DNA from: Candolleomyces eurysporus
Taxonomy: Eukaryota > Basidiomycota > Agaricomycetes > Agaricales > Psathyrellaceae
Length of the DNA: 64,000 bases
Assembly (NCBI GenBank): GCA_027579435.1
Contig: JANBPK010000787.1
Location: 20,224 to 84,223, forward strand
Direction of reading: 5' to 3'
The translations under genes were made by a program, and so were the position numbers. The notes beneath the pieces were generated by a model. It was not told where the DNA came from. It searched no databases and was given only the letters and a program-made list of their open reading frames with translations. Shown here in pieces: positions 38,519 to 50,046 of the stretch (the first letter of the stretch is position 1; each line of letters starts with the position of its first letter).

Positions 38519-40104
38519 TGGTCTTTGGCTTGTTCTCGCAAAATTGGAACCCAGATGGCAAGGTACGCCCTCTTACCCCTCAAAATTCCAGGCAACCCCA
38601 CTGACTGTTGATTTCATGAACTACGCGTGCTGCTTGCTGCTTGCGACATGCTATGACTGCTATTACTGCGTGCCAACAGCACTGCTACGTCACAGGCGGA
38701 AGCCAAGGGCTTGGACTGGCATTTGCCNAAAATACTAGTGACAAAAGGCGCACACGTCTCAATTGTCGCACGTAACCAACAAAAATTGGACGAGGCCCTA
38801 GCTGAACTTGAGGTTCGTCTTTTCCGCGNTTTTTTCGTGAAATGAGTTAATAGTTAACGAGGGACCTAAAATCACCTTCTCTATCTCGATATTTTGAATC
38901 CTAACATCACACGGTTTACGCAACACGCAGGCAGCCCGAATAGCGCCCTCGCAAATCCTGCAAGCCCACTCTGCCAGCCTCGTCAGCGCGTCAGAATCCA
39001 CAGCAGCCTTGGAGGCGGTATGCAAAGCCCACAACGGCCAGGCTCCTGACGCTGTTATCACCTGTGCGGGGTCTGCAAAACCCGGGTTCTTCATAGAGGC
39101 CACGGAACAGGATTTGCTTGACGGTATGCAGAATGGGTATTGGATCCAGGCATGGACGGCTTGGGTGAGTCTATTTCGTTGCTTTCTGCCATGTTATTGA
39201 CTCACAACGGGCTGGAATTTCAGGCGGCCCTCAAGATGATGGTGAAGCAGAAGAAAACAGGGGGCAAGATCTGCCTGGTCAGCTCCATGCTGGGCTATAT
39301 GTCAATCATTGGGTGGTCACCATACGCGCCGCCGAAAACTGCTTTGCGAGGTTCGTTGCATCTATATTCTTCTCGGTTCGTCTCACTCACGTACCCATTC
39401 CTTCTCTTCTTGTACCTTAACGTGAACAGCTCTCGCGGACACCCTCCAATCCGAAACCATGCTCTACGGCATCGACACCCAGGTTTACTTCCCACCCACG
39501 ATGTTCAGCCCAGGACTCGAGAACGAAAACAAGACGAAGCCTGATATTGTCAAGAAAATTGATGAGAGCGATGAGGGGCAAACACCTGAACAGGCTGCTC
39601 AGCAATTCTACAAAGGTACTTTCATTCTACCAGACGCCCCCCCCCCATTTCTCTCTGCCAGTCCCTTGGCGTCCGAATCGTCTTCTTTTTACCACCATCG
39701 TTCCCAGCTGCCCCTTCTTCCGGTTATCCGACCCGTTTCCGTTTATCCCTCCTTCCTTCCTGACTGATTGATTGACGGTATCTATCCCTACTAGGTTTCG
39801 TGAGAGGTGACGCACATATTACCGGAGACCTGCTCAATGACCTGTTCCGTGCTGGAACGCGCGGTGTGACCCCACGAGTCAACTTTGTGATGGACGTGTT
39901 ATATGACTTGGCTCAATTCGTGAGTAGCCAGCTTCTCTGTTCCCCGTTTTCCTTCTTTCTCTTTTCATCGTGGGCCTTATACTGATTGGACTCGAACACA
40001 TAAAGGTCGCCGCACCCGTTTGGAGACGAAAAGTCGACAGAATGGTTCGTGCACATGGACCGGAACATCAACGATACCTTCAAGAACGAGGGTTCTTTGG
40101 TTGA
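38519..40104 (+). CDS. TSC10: 3-ketodihydrosphingosine reductase (TSC10/KDSR)
   Basis: Seven exons: 38519-38563, 38680-38812, 38931-39164, 39224-39350, 39430-39615, 39795-39919 and 40006-40104. Removing one surplus N at 38728, before AAAA, gives 315 residues in frame. This is a short-chain dehydrogenase that reduces 3-ketosphinganine to sphinganine with NADPH on the cytosolic face of the ER, the second step of sphingolipid synthesis. Visible motifs: cofactor loop TGGSQGLG, CAGSAKPGFF (the KDSR-type form of the NAG motif), catalytic Ser in LVSSMLGYMS, and the Tyr/Lys pair in YAPPKTALRA. A hydrophobic C-terminal stretch (VNFVMDVLYDLAQFVAAPVW) may anchor it. A piece of exon 5 is duplicated downstream at 41874-42030. 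Confidence 0.92.
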
Positions 40105-40395
40105 TTGTCTCCCCATTTGGCCGCGGACTTCTGTAGAGTTTCTTTATATTCTTGCTACTCCTCCTACCCTATAGCTCTATTATTTACTGTTCATCGATGA
40201 ATAATATCTATGACTAGTGCCGTCTCCCAAGCTGGGCCCCCGATCCTTGTTAGGTCGTCTCTTCCCTACCGAAAGCAATACATTTACGGGCATTGCCGAG
40301 GAGCTTAATGAATCGACGCGCTTACTTCGTGTTTTTCGAGTCAGAAACGCGTCGCCCTCGAGATCTTGAACCCCCGGTTCTCATTCACAAGTGCA

Positions 40396-41735
40396 ATGTC
40401 TACAGACAGAGAAGTCAAACTCGAGGAGGTACGTGCTTGCACCATCCACCCACCACCCAGACCAGTGATCGATCGGTTACCTGTCTACCATCCACCACTC
40501 TCCTTATCGGTACCCCAACTAATTGCGCGTCAAAAAGCAACTCGCAGCCCAAGAGCGCGAGATTGAGCGGCTCAGGAGCGTCATTGATCGACTTAACTGC
40601 TCTTCCACGGACGTCAAGGCAGATGGGGGNTAAAGAAGAAGAACACGATGTGGCCCCGAGCTCTTGCTCGAATGGCGAGAACGAACTCCCAGCTGAAAGT
40701 GGCTCTGACCGTGATTCAGAGGACGCGGCAAGCGACGAGGAAGAACTCCCAGAAGCGTACTGGGACGACGATGATTTGATATATCGATGCGCGGAGTGTA
40801 ACGGTGAGGTGGTCGAGTCTGTTTGCGCCTTCTGTAGGAAGCGGAACGTATGTCCAGTTTCTCTGCTTTCTCTCATCCCCTCTTTAACGAAGATCGTATA
40901 AATTTTTACCGACCGATACTATGCCGCACCCTTCGGTATTGTGTAGTACGTCTCGGGTCCAGAGGACAGTCACCCAGCACACAGCCAAGCCCTGTCCGAC
41001 GACAGACAAATGGCACCTCGGGGCACCACTCCTCTCTTGGACATCGACCTTTCGGGCCTCATTCCCCCTCCCAGTTATGGAGACTCCCGCACTATGGAGT
41101 ACTACCAACTCCTTCGCCGAGGCGCCACTGAGTATATGTGCGAAATTTTTGGCCTCGGGTTCACCGAAGATGAAGGTATCTTCGCGTGGGCGAATGACTT
41201 TCTGTTCAATGAGTTCTCAAGTGACGTGATGGAAGAAGGTGACAAATGGAAGATATACCTTGGCCGAAGGATCGAGTTGGACGAGGACGACGATCAAGGG
41301 GCGAGTTTTATTGAGGAGCTACTCGATGATGGTGTGCTTTTCGCACCGGAGGGGTGTCGATGGGCTACGGTCAAGGAGGGTCCCAACCTCTGGGTTACTC
41401 GACCAAACTCGAAATTACCTGCGTACGAAGCTGACTCGGACGACGAAGAGGAGAATATTATCCATGAAGATCAGGAGTGTGATGAGGAGGACGGGGATTC
41501 TGCTGAAGCTGAGCCTTGGCCTGTCGTGAACGTATACGACTCTCCGTCCGATGAGACTGAGTCGGAGCCCGGGAGTGTTCTTTCGGTCAGCACAGCCGAA
41601 GAAACGGATAACGAAGGGGCTTCTGATTACTCCCTTCATGACGTCGGCATTTCGATTGATGACCAAGATGAGGATACGGAATGGGAGGACGATGAGTGGT
41701 CTGAAGAGTCCGATGCTGGCGCAAGCAACGAATAG
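40396..41735 (+). CDS. Zinc-ribbon acidic protein H1 (uncharacterised basidiomycete family)
   Basis: Three exons: 40396-40428, 40538-40847 and 40947-41735, about 376 residues once the extra N at 40630 is ignored. With that N kept, the frame stops at TAA; the H2 copy proves the open frame. The N-terminus is a short helix rich in Gln, Glu and Arg, followed by an acidic Ser/Glu segment and YRCAECNGEVVESVCAFC, two CxxC pairs typical of a zinc ribbon. The long third exon carries a conserved globular block (MCEIFGLGFTEDEGIFAWAN, DKWKIYLGRRIELDEDDDQG, IEELLDDG) and an acidic tail. I have seen this architecture in Agaricomycete proteins of unknown function and assign none. It follows the KDSR gene in the same orientation. 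Confidence 0.72.
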
Positions 41736-41873
41736 GAATTCGAGACCGAGGCGCAGGAGGCTGACTAGAGTCCGCAACTGTCGGATTCCGTGAAGAGCGA
41801 TGCGTTTCAGTGTCACAGTTTTTCTCGTCTAGAAAATGTCCATAATTTTACAGTGCACAGACTCCAACATTCG

Positions 41874-42030
41874 TTTACTCCCCGCCTACAACGTTCAGCC
41901 CAGGACTCGAGAACAAGAACAAGACGAAACCTGATATCTTGAAGGTAATTGATGAAAACGATGAGGGGCAAACATCTGAACAGGCTGCCCAGCAGTTCTA
42001 CATAGGCACTTTCTACCTGAAAGAAAGCAG
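41874..42030 (+). pseudogene. KDSR exon 5 fragment
   Basis: About 150 bases closely matching the KDSR exon 5 region (FSPGLEN.NKTKPDI, DEGQT.EQAAQQFY). There is no upstream start, cofactor loop or catalytic region. It runs into sequence matching the spacer before H1, so it is a by-product of the duplication, now sitting in the upstream region of H2. Not expected to encode an enzyme. Confidence 0.8.
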
Positions 42031-42165
42031 GGGACCTACCGCGTTTGCGGGCATCGCCGAGGAACTAAATGAGTCGACGCGACACGTGTTTACTTCATGC
42101 TCCTCTCAGAAACGCCTTGAAATCTTGAGTGTTATGTAAACTGCAAATTCTCATTCATCAAGACA

Positions 42166-43434
42166 ATGTCTACAACCGGAGAAGTCGAACTTAGGGAGGT
42201 GCGTGCGTCATCCGCTCATCCACCTTGACCAGTGACCGATCGGTTACGGTCTACCATCCACCACTGTGGCCAACAAATTGTGACGCGTCAAAAAGCAACT
42301 CGCAGCTCAAGAACGCGAGAATGAGCGGCTCAGGAGCATCATTGAGCTCCTTAAGTCCTATTCCAACGACGTGAAAGCGGGCGAGGGTGAAGAGGAACAC
42401 GGTCTGGCCCCTTGCTCAGATGGCGAGAACGAGCCTCCAGCTGAAAGTGGCTCCGATGGTGATTCAGAGGACGCGACGAGCGACGAGGAAGAACTCCTAG
42501 AAGCGTACTGGGACGAAGATGACCTTATACACCGATGCGCGGAGTGTAATGGTGAGGTGGTCGAGTCTTTTTGCGCCTTCTGTAGTAAGGAGAACGTAAG
42601 TCGTATTTTTCTGCTCTCTTTCATTCTACTTTCAACGCGAAGATCATGTGCATTGTTACCAACTGATACTATACCACACCCTTTGGTACAATGTAGTGTG
42701 TCTTGGATCCACATGACAGTCTTCCAAGAGATATGATCCAAAGCTTGTCCGAAGACAGACAAATGGTACCTCGGGGCACCACTCCTCTCTTGGACATCCA
42801 CCTTTCAGGCCTCATCCTCCCTCCCAATTATCAAGACTCCCGCACTATGGAGTACCAGCAGCTCCTTCAACGAGGCGCCACCTGGTCTATGTGCGAAACA
42901 TTTGACCTTGGGTTCACCGAAGACGAAGGGATCTTCGCATGGGCGAATGATTATCTATTCGAAGAGTTCTCAAGTGACGTGATGGAAGAAGGCGACGAAT
43001 GGAAGATATACCTTGGCCGAAGGATTGAGCTGGACCAGGACGACATTGACGGGGAGCATTTTATTGAGGAGCTACTGGAGGATCTTGTGCTTTTTGCACA
43101 GGAGGATTCTCGATGGACTACGGTCAAGGAGGGTCCCAACCTCTGGGTTACTCGACCCAACTTGACGGGGAGAACGGGGACTGCTCGGCCTTGGCCCGTC
43201 GTGAACGAATACGAGACGGACCATGAGACTGAGTCAGAGAATGGGAGTGCCAGTGATCCTTCGGTCAGCTCAGCCGAAGAAACGGATAACGAAGGGACTG
43301 TCGATCTCTGCCTTCATGACGTCGGCATTTCGATTGATGCCCAAGATGGGGATACGGAATGGGAGGACGACGAGTCGTCTGACGAGTCCAATGCTGGCGC
43401 AAGCAACGAGCAGCAATTTGAGACCATGGTCTGA
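42166..43434 (+). CDS. Zinc-ribbon acidic protein H2 (paralogue of H1)
   Basis: Three exons: 42166-42198, 42296-42595 and 42697-43434, about 356 residues, all in frame without edits. It shows the same layout as H1: short first exon (MSTTGEVELRE), a QLAAQEREN helix, an acidic segment, two CxxC pairs in HRCAECNGEVVESFCAFC, then the globular block (MCETFDLGFTEDEGIFAWAN, EWKIYLGRRIELDQDDIDG). The tail is shorter than in H1, lacking the acidic insert after TRPN. The intact frame and conserved zinc ligands suggest it is, or was recently, functional. Its promoter differs from that of H1 because the duplication left a KDSR fragment and a deletion just upstream. Confidence 0.75.
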
Positions 43435-43648
43435 AGAATATAGGTGAACGCCTTGAAGTGGACATGAACGACAATGACGTTGTGTGTTGTGGGGGCGCAG
43501 GAGGCTGACTAATGTCCACCACAACTGTCGGATTCCCTGAAGAGCGACGCGTTTCAGTGTTACAGTTTTTCTCGTCTAGTGAATTGTCCGTAAAAATACA
43601 ATGATAGCGTCGAACAGTTTGTACTCAACATAACACAGACTCCAACAT

Positions 43649-45337
43649 TCAAGCATCACTTCTTATCTGCCCAGAACTCTGCTGATTCGTTGTTGAGCTG
43701 TCTTCTCCTGTTGAAGCACCCTCAGTCACACCGGTCGACTTGAAACTCAGGTCGGAAAGTCCGACTTCGATGGCCTCTTGCTGCGCCGCTTTGCGTACGT
43801 GAAGAACAATGCGCGTTGAAAGAACAGCGTGTATCACACGTTGGAACCTGAACGAAGGAGAGGGAACCCGGTCAACAGCTCAGTAACTATAGTCGTAAAA
43901 TGTTTTTTGCTTACGCTGTGAAAAGGCCAACATATTCTCCCTGTTCATGTTCGATTGATCAAGCAATTGTAACCATAGATGTACATGTCGACGTACCGGA
44001 CCTGCAGCTATGCAGATGATACTCGCAAGTGATACCGCTTTGGAGCAAGTACAATGAGCCCCTGCCTTCTCACACCTTCGAAAGGAAGTCTCACCGAATA
44101 TGAGGACAAAGTAAATCGTCCCATCGCGATACAGCGTTCGTATGAGAGGGGTACGATGATTTCGATATTTCTTGTACCCAATGACCAGCGTAATGACCAT
44201 CACAACTTGAAGAACGTTAGAAAATAATATTTCTGTTGGTGCAATGGGGAAACTCACTGATTTCGTGAAGTAGGAGCATTAGGAACGCGAGAAATATTAT
44301 GGGCGTCCCGCTATCCGTTAGGTAGCACCCGTTGATAGTCGGTACTGGGGCAGGACCATCTGCGTTGAGATACATATTAGTAGGGTGACGATCCGAGTGA
44401 AAATGACTTTGACTCACGTCGCCAAGTTGGTAGGGAGATCCCCAAAACGACCAAGACAGCAACATTGATAACCTGCCATGAAATCGAATGCACACTCAAA
44501 ATTGATGATACCTTTGACACTGACATGCGAGTGCGATTTGGACTGTGATAGACGTACCGTGTACTGAACGATGAGGTAAGTGAGAAACTTTTTGTTGCGT
44601 CCGAAGAGCCCGTACGTTCGAATGACTAGGATAGCTTCTGTAGCTGAAATACCAACGATCTGTAAGCCTGGAGCAGACTGTCGGTTAGCTATGTAGCTTC
44701 CCTGAAATATAGTCACTAGGCCTACATGAAGCGGCTATATCGAGCTTCCCGCACGCCTAAGAGAGAAAGAGATCAATCGGCAGGCAAGAGAAGCACGGGT
44801 TAGGCATACAAACCTCTATCGAGCTTTTCGTATTCAAATAATCTGTCAAAAATGTTGAACAAAAGGGGAACTTGGAAAGGAGCGAACATACAGGTAAGAT
44901 TCAATGGCATATCGACATATGGAGAGTATCGTGCTATCAAAAAGATAGCTTTTCCGAGGTTCCATTTTTGTGGCCAAATGAGCGATACCTAGTGAGCCTG
45001 AGATGAGTGCTCGTTGTCGCCGCAACTGACGGCGCAGGAATACCTCAAGCTCAAGTGTGTAAAGATAATCGCAAAGCTTCAACCGATTGATAAGTAAATA
45101 ACGGGTTCGAAGTAAGGAAAGGAAACGTACCAGTAGCGTAAGACTGGCAACTAGGAACAACTTCAGTCAGGTCCTGAGCCGGGTCGGTCGAGAGAGAAAG
45201 CGTACCACTCATGTACTGGGGAAGCGACGACCAAGATGATTTCAGTCGACAGAACCAGTGGTTTAAGCAATTGGTCTGACCTGCACAACCAGCTCGCGAG
45301 CCGCCTTCTGAAATATCACTTCCGGAGGTTCGCCCAT
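43649..45337 (-). CDS. DUF6533-like 7TM membrane protein, copy D2
   Basis: Minus-strand gene with the same exon plan as D1. Exon 1 starts at 45337 (MGEPPEVIFQKAARELVVQ), then a 10-base exon (45206-45215, TACATGAGTG), a 20-base exon (45131-45150) and the LCDYLYTLELE exon, which together read YMSVASLTLL then LCDYLYTLELE. Later exons give GISATEAILVIRTYGLFG, VVMVITLVIGYKKYRN, TPLIRTLYRDGTIYF and a last exon with VIHAVLSTRIVLHVRKAAQ and a Ser/Thr-rich cytoplasmic tail. It is closest to D1 (shared LVIG..KYRN, RTLYRDG and the AIE..LSD tail motif), which lies 29 kb away. Convergent with H2. Function unknown. Confidence 0.75.
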
Positions 45338-46802
45338 GCTACTTTCGCTTTAGAGGAGTGGCGGAGAAGAGGGCATGGGCATCTATTTCAAGAGACGACG
45401 GATTTCACGGTGAGCATGGACTCGTTCGACAGAAGGAGTTGGACCCCGTTGAACCCCGGTCCCTGTCAGTGCCGGCATGATAAGAGCGCCTATGTACATA
45501 AGGCCATTATTGAGCTGCGGACTGAGGGAGGACTTTATGAAGATGATCATCAGAGCACAAGTTGAGATGAAGCCTTGTTGAAGACAGCCTGAACCTCGCT
45601 AAGATAGGTCTGATATGCCGAGTATGTCGTCAGTCACCTCGTGGAGACGCAACAAATATTGAATAAGGATCTATGTTATCCATCTCTCGAGGCTCGGATG
45701 AAGATGAGTACTTCTTTGCGAACCAAGAATACCTGGAGGACGGTGAGGCCGGAGTGGAAGGTGGATGTCAAAGCGGAAACGTTATACTCGTGAGAAGGAA
45801 ATATCCATGTCGAGGTCATCCGGCCTGGCATCAGGTCAATATCATTCCGAGTCCGTTTCTGATGTGATCCGACGCTTTCTTCCACCTGTTGTGCTCTGAG
45901 AGAACAGCTACCGCATGATACGATGTACATCGGCGAACCTACAACAGATTCACAGCTTGTATTTTGGTGCGTCATCTGACCTACTGTCAACAGAGGAGCT
46001 CTGCCATTTTGCGAGCCAAGATTTGTACTCCATAACTCCAAGCTGAGACTTAACTCTCCTCGATACCAAGTCACTTCATTCGACGCGTGAGGGATGAGGT
46101 GTTTGGATGAGTGGAACAGAGCATCGAATTTGGCTATAGAAGCACTGATTGAAACTCGATCAGATCGGTATATCTGCTGATAGTTGCATTGCAACCTGAA
46201 CGAAGACCTTCGACGATACATCTTAACTTGCGGACGGTTTGAACTAATGTGCGCTGACTATGACACTTACCAACTTAGAGTTTGCAGAACGAAATATCAT
46301 TCCTGGCGCTATATCGCTACGACATAGCGTTCGAAGCAGATCCAAGCGTCCTTCCTGCTTCTTGCAGTGATTCTGTGGGCTCATTATCACCCTCGCTTCT
46401 GTCAGGATTTGTACTCCAGAAAGCCACCGCTGCGTTACCCTTGTGTCTTCTAGTAAATCTAAGGTGTGTCTGTACCCCCCTGTGTGATGGTCGCTAAGTC
46501 TCTTCGAAATTGCGACATAGCACCGCGAGCTTTTCTTGGATACATCATCGAAAGATAGGTATAAAGACCAGCTTCACACTAGTGGAATAGATGAGACTGC
46601 GTGTGCCTTTACGTTGCGGTCGCTGACGGTTCATGCACATGCTTGTCCATACGCCCAAACCATCGGAAATTGAGTCTTTGTAAGTGCTACCCGACCTCAT
46701 CCTGAAGATAAACATGAAAGTAAACGGGGCGGAGGCCTACCACGGTTCCTAAATTGCAGATAACAGGAGCCATGGGTTGAATTGTCCTTGCTCTTGGAAG
46801 CG
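45338..46802. other. 1.5 kb without a recognised gene
   Basis: A minus-strand open stretch at 45676-46221 (about 181 codons) overlaps a plus-strand acidic stretch at 45673-45867. Neither shows a known domain, and neither has clear partner exons. The left end should hold the D2 promoter and the right end the T1 3' UTR. Confidence 0.4.
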
Positions 46803-47579
46803 TCATCGTGTGGGGAGAGCTGGGCCGGGTCCTTGGTCCGGAGTCGTTTGGCCCGTTTGGTCCTGGGTCGTTCCTTGCGGGAACTCGGGCAGAGTAGGGA
46901 ACGTGTCATGAGCTTTCCGTCCCCCAACAACTCCTCCAACAACCGCTGCAACGACTAGTAGCACGCTGACCACGCACATGATAACGAAGAACTTCCGTGT
47001 TTTGTAAAAAGGTGAGTTGGTTGTCGGCGTTGTGCTAATATCAGCGGTAGTTGTGCCAGCGCCAGTGCTTGAGTCAGTGGAAAGTGCGGCACCCTTCTTG
47101 AGGTCACCGATTACTGCAGGGCTTTTCGAGTCTGGGGTAGGTGCGAAACGGGTTTGTTTGTCTCCCGATGGGCGCCCCTTCGGCTCCAGTTTGGTAGCCA
47201 TAACCTTGGGCTGCTGCTGGCTGAGTATGCTCACATCGTAGCCGTAATTGCCCTGTTATTTCGCCGACCGTACAAGTCTAAGTCCTATGGAGCTGTGACT
47301 ATAGATTCGGATTAAGACGACACATACAATCGGTGAAGCGGGTGAAGGATTGCCGCCATTATCGTGTATTCGTCCACTGGGAGGACCCTATGAGAGCATT
47401 TTGAGGATAAATGAAGCGATACACTTTGAGGGTTTAGCGTAGAGGACTCACAATGTCATCCGGGTCAGAACCTCGTCCATCCTGAGGCGCTTGCTATCAA
47501 CAGGAGTTTGAGAAGAGGGTTGATGATTAGCGCTCGTGGTCCTCACCGAGTACAGCTGATTTGGAGCCCAATGAACCAT
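46803..47579 (-). CDS. Single-TM protein T1
   Basis: Four exons predicted from phase: MVHWAPNQLYS (start 47579), QAPQDGRGSDPDDI, GPPSGRIHDNGGNPSPASPI, then the main exon from GNYGYDVSILSQQQPK to the stop at 46803. A basic/aromatic motif SPFYKTRK precedes one transmembrane helix that ends in a glycine zipper (VVGGVVGGRK), followed by a short Gln/Thr/Pro-rich tail. No signal peptide is visible and no enzyme motif. The closest relative is T2, 0.9 kb upstream in the same orientation; they share the exon 2 opening (GYD..L), FYKT[RK]K and the glycine zipper. The upstream small exons are less certain than the last one. Function unknown. Confidence 0.6.
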
Positions 47580-48480
47580 CTTCTAGTTCACAGGGAAAAC
47601 AGAGTCAAGAGTCTTGGGGATGGAGAGTGGACTGAGCCCTCGAGCGAAGCATTCTGCACGTCGAGCGAAAGCAGTCATATAACCTTGCACAATTTACGGC
47701 ATGGATGTCAAGCTCAATTCTGACCGAAAGCGGTGGCTTCATTCATTCGAGGGTCAAAGTCCCACTGTCCATCCCTAGACTGTTTAGAGCTTGACTCCAG
47801 CGCCGAGTATTGATCTTGAGTATTGACACCACAAGGCCTGAGGTCTGCCAAGAAGCGGAGGGAAAGAGTACAAGGCAGAGCTCGAAAGTACAAGGCAGAG
47901 CTCGAAAGAGAGCCAGCCGCTTGCCAGATGTGTCGGGACATCTTTGGTTGCCGGCTGCACTGCCACGGTTCCCCAAGCCCTCATTGGCACCACGGCCAGC
48001 GGCACATCGTCCTGGGCTCATTCGTGTGGCAAAATGCTCCACAGGTACCGGGAATGGGGAGGGACTGACAGCTGTTGGGAATCAAGAAAACTCATATTTC
48101 GACGTTTGTTTACTTTTGAAAACAAACGAGCTGCGGGTAAGCGGGCAAGACGGTCGTTCGACATCGAGCCTAGTTTGGTATGGCTGCCAACGGTTGCTGT
48201 TTGTTCAGCTCCAAAACAAAAGATGTTGGCCTTGAGTCGTCGAGTCCTGCGGTACAGTCCTGAATTAAATTCATTCATAAATTTAGACAAAAGTCGGAAA
48301 TATAGATCAGTGTTCCTCGGGGGTCTTGTAAAACAGGAAATGGTAAGTACAAACAGATTGAAATTCGTGAGGAGGTCCATCAAAGCACGAAGTATCAGCC
48401 GACAGGTATACCGTGAAAGGGGTATAAAGAGATAGATACTCCAGAAACTAGCCCACCCACGATGCCATGATAATCCCTCG
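47580..48480. other. T1 upstream / T2 downstream region
   Basis: No gene recognised. Contains a perfect 20-base tandem repeat (see separate entry). Confidence 0.5.
47877..47916 (+). repeat. Two perfect tandem copies of a 20-base unit
   Basis: AGTACAAGGCAGAGCTCGAA occurs at 47877-47896 and again immediately at 47897-47916, with no mismatch. It is probably a recent slippage duplication; no function is implied. Confidence 0.9.
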
Positions 48481-49333
48481 TCAATCCAACCATCGGCGCG
48501 TAGGTGGAATCCCCGGGAGCGCACCAGGCTGGCCACTCTCCGCTGGTGCTGATAGGTCTGACAGAGCTCCTGTTGGAATGCCAAAAGGGGCCGTTGACGG
48601 TGGTGGTGGTGTTGGAGGTCCGGGCTGGCCCGTAAAAGTTGACGTTGGTGATCCTGTATCTTGACCAGTCGGTTCAGCCTGTCCGCCATTACTGTTCCCT
48701 CCTTGTCCTCCAGTATCCGGATCCGAACCCTGCGTCGTACCAGGCTGAGCAGTGGATGTCCCCGAATTGGCAGCGTTCGACAATGATGCTGCCTTATCTG
48801 AAACTGCAGTCGAAGATTTCTTCCGTCCGCCAACGACGCCTCCAACGACTGCTGCAACAATCACAGCGATGAGAACGCCGGCAATGATGAGGAGGCCTTT
48901 CTTGGTTTTGTAAAAAGGTTTGGATTTAGTGGGAGTGACGATAGGTATCGCCCTGGCTGGAGCTGGCGTTCCGGGTTTAGGGGCAACAGCGCCAGGTACG
49001 ACGACGCCCCTTTCGACGTCGCGGTCGCGGTCGATAGGGCTCCCCGGACCTGGGGTAGGCGAGGAGGCTTGCCGGGGAGTCGATGAGCGCGGTTTCTCTG
49101 GTTTGGTTTCTAGGAGGGTTGGGTCGTAGCCTTCCTGTGATTCACATGAGGGTAAGTGAAATTGTTTAGTAGATGTAAACGAATGTGGAAAGAATGGGCG
49201 GAAAACAAAAGCCCCAGCCAAATCGAACGTGGAATGCGTAAGCACGAGTCCTCACCTGCAACGCCCTCCTGTCAGGTTTCGGGGCTGAACTTAGCAGGTG
49301 CTCGTCATAATCGTGTCCTGCAGCCGATGCCAT
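48481..49333 (-). CDS. Single-TM protein T2
   Basis: Two exons: 49256-49333 (MASAAGHDYDEHLLSSAPKP...) and 48481-49134, giving 243 residues in phase 0. The N-terminal half is Pro/Arg-rich (probably cytosolic). Then comes PFYKTKKG, one TM helix (LLIIAGVLIAVIVAAVVGG) with a glycine zipper ending VVGGRKK, and a Ser/Thr/Gly/Pro-rich C-terminal region including a PPPPS run, typical of an extended, possibly O-glycosylated, exposed segment. Topology is an inference. Paralogue of T1 and of the decayed T3. No known role. Confidence 0.7.
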
Positions 49334-49528
49334 GTCCAATACTATGATACGGTATGCCCTGGTGAATGAGCGCCCAAATGTTACGATTTCAAAGGTCTTG
49401 GGTATTTGGTTCTTGAACCACCGCGGGTTGGCCTATTTGCAACCTGCGAGCGGATATATCCTGTCCAGATACGTGGCCTAGCAGCGCTGGACAATGAGCG
49501 GAGGGCCAAAGAGAANGGGGAGGAGAGG

Positions 49529-49560
49529 AGGGGGAGGAGGAGGAGGAGGAGGAGGAGGNA
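49529..49560. repeat. GGA/GAG microsatellite
   Basis: Nearly pure run of GGA triplets, interrupted by G runs at its left and an N at 49559. It lies about 200 bases upstream of the T2 start. Confidence 0.85.
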
Positions 49561-49766
49561 GGGGACAACAAGTTAGAGTTGTNGTGCGGACCATTCTCAC
49601 CGCAANGGGACGTGCCGAATGAGGGACAGCTGGGCTGTGCCCCGACAAGCACGCATTTTGGGAGGGCGCCCGTCGGGCCGACGGCCATTATGCCCCGTGA
49701 TGACCGACCAGGACTGGAACTCCCTGGGAAAAGCGCTTGCGATGGCTCAAACACGTCACCTGCTTT

Positions 49767-50046
49767 CACTGCTGGGATCCAATTGTTCTGCATTCGGCAA
49801 AATCGTTGCAAAACGGATCCTTTGATTAGAAAATCTTGATACTATTCTGCATTGGGCCAAAATGTGATGCAAAATGCGATTATTTGTCTTTTGCAGCCTG
49901 CAATACGCGGAATCTGGCGTTTTGCGGGCGGCAATACGCAAATAACTGTCTTTTGCGCATTGCAAGAGGCTTTTCAGAACTTAAGATTTTTTGGATCCGT
50001 TTTGCACGCATCTTGCAGACCCAAGAAAAATTGGATCCCAGCAGTG
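49767..50046. mobile_element. Non-autonomous CACTG-ended element (CACTA-like MITE)
   Basis: A 280-base element with 54-base terminal inverted repeats at 49767-49820 and 49993-50046. The outer 18 bases, CACTGCTGGGATCCAATT, are identical after reverse complement, as are the inner 14, TGCAAAACGGATCC. It is flanked on both sides by TTT (49764-49766 and 50047-50049), consistent with the 3-base target duplication of CACTA-type transposons, whose ends start CACTA or CACTG. The interior has no coding capacity and contains further short mirrored TTTTGC/GCAAT motifs. The flank is a homopolymer, so the target duplication is suggestive only. Confidence 0.75.

Larger units (their letters stand above)
39480..43650. 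repeat. Tandem segmental duplication covering KDSR exon 5 fragment and H1/H2
   Basis: Two adjacent units. Unit 1 runs from inside KDSR exon 5 (about 39483) to 41873; unit 2 from 41874 to about 43650. Both end with ACAGACTCCAACATTC, and in unit 1 that sequence is joined directly to the KDSR-like GTTTACTCC. Unit 2 has lost the interval matching about 39630-40270, which held KDSR intron 5 through the 3' end. Confidence 0.8.
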
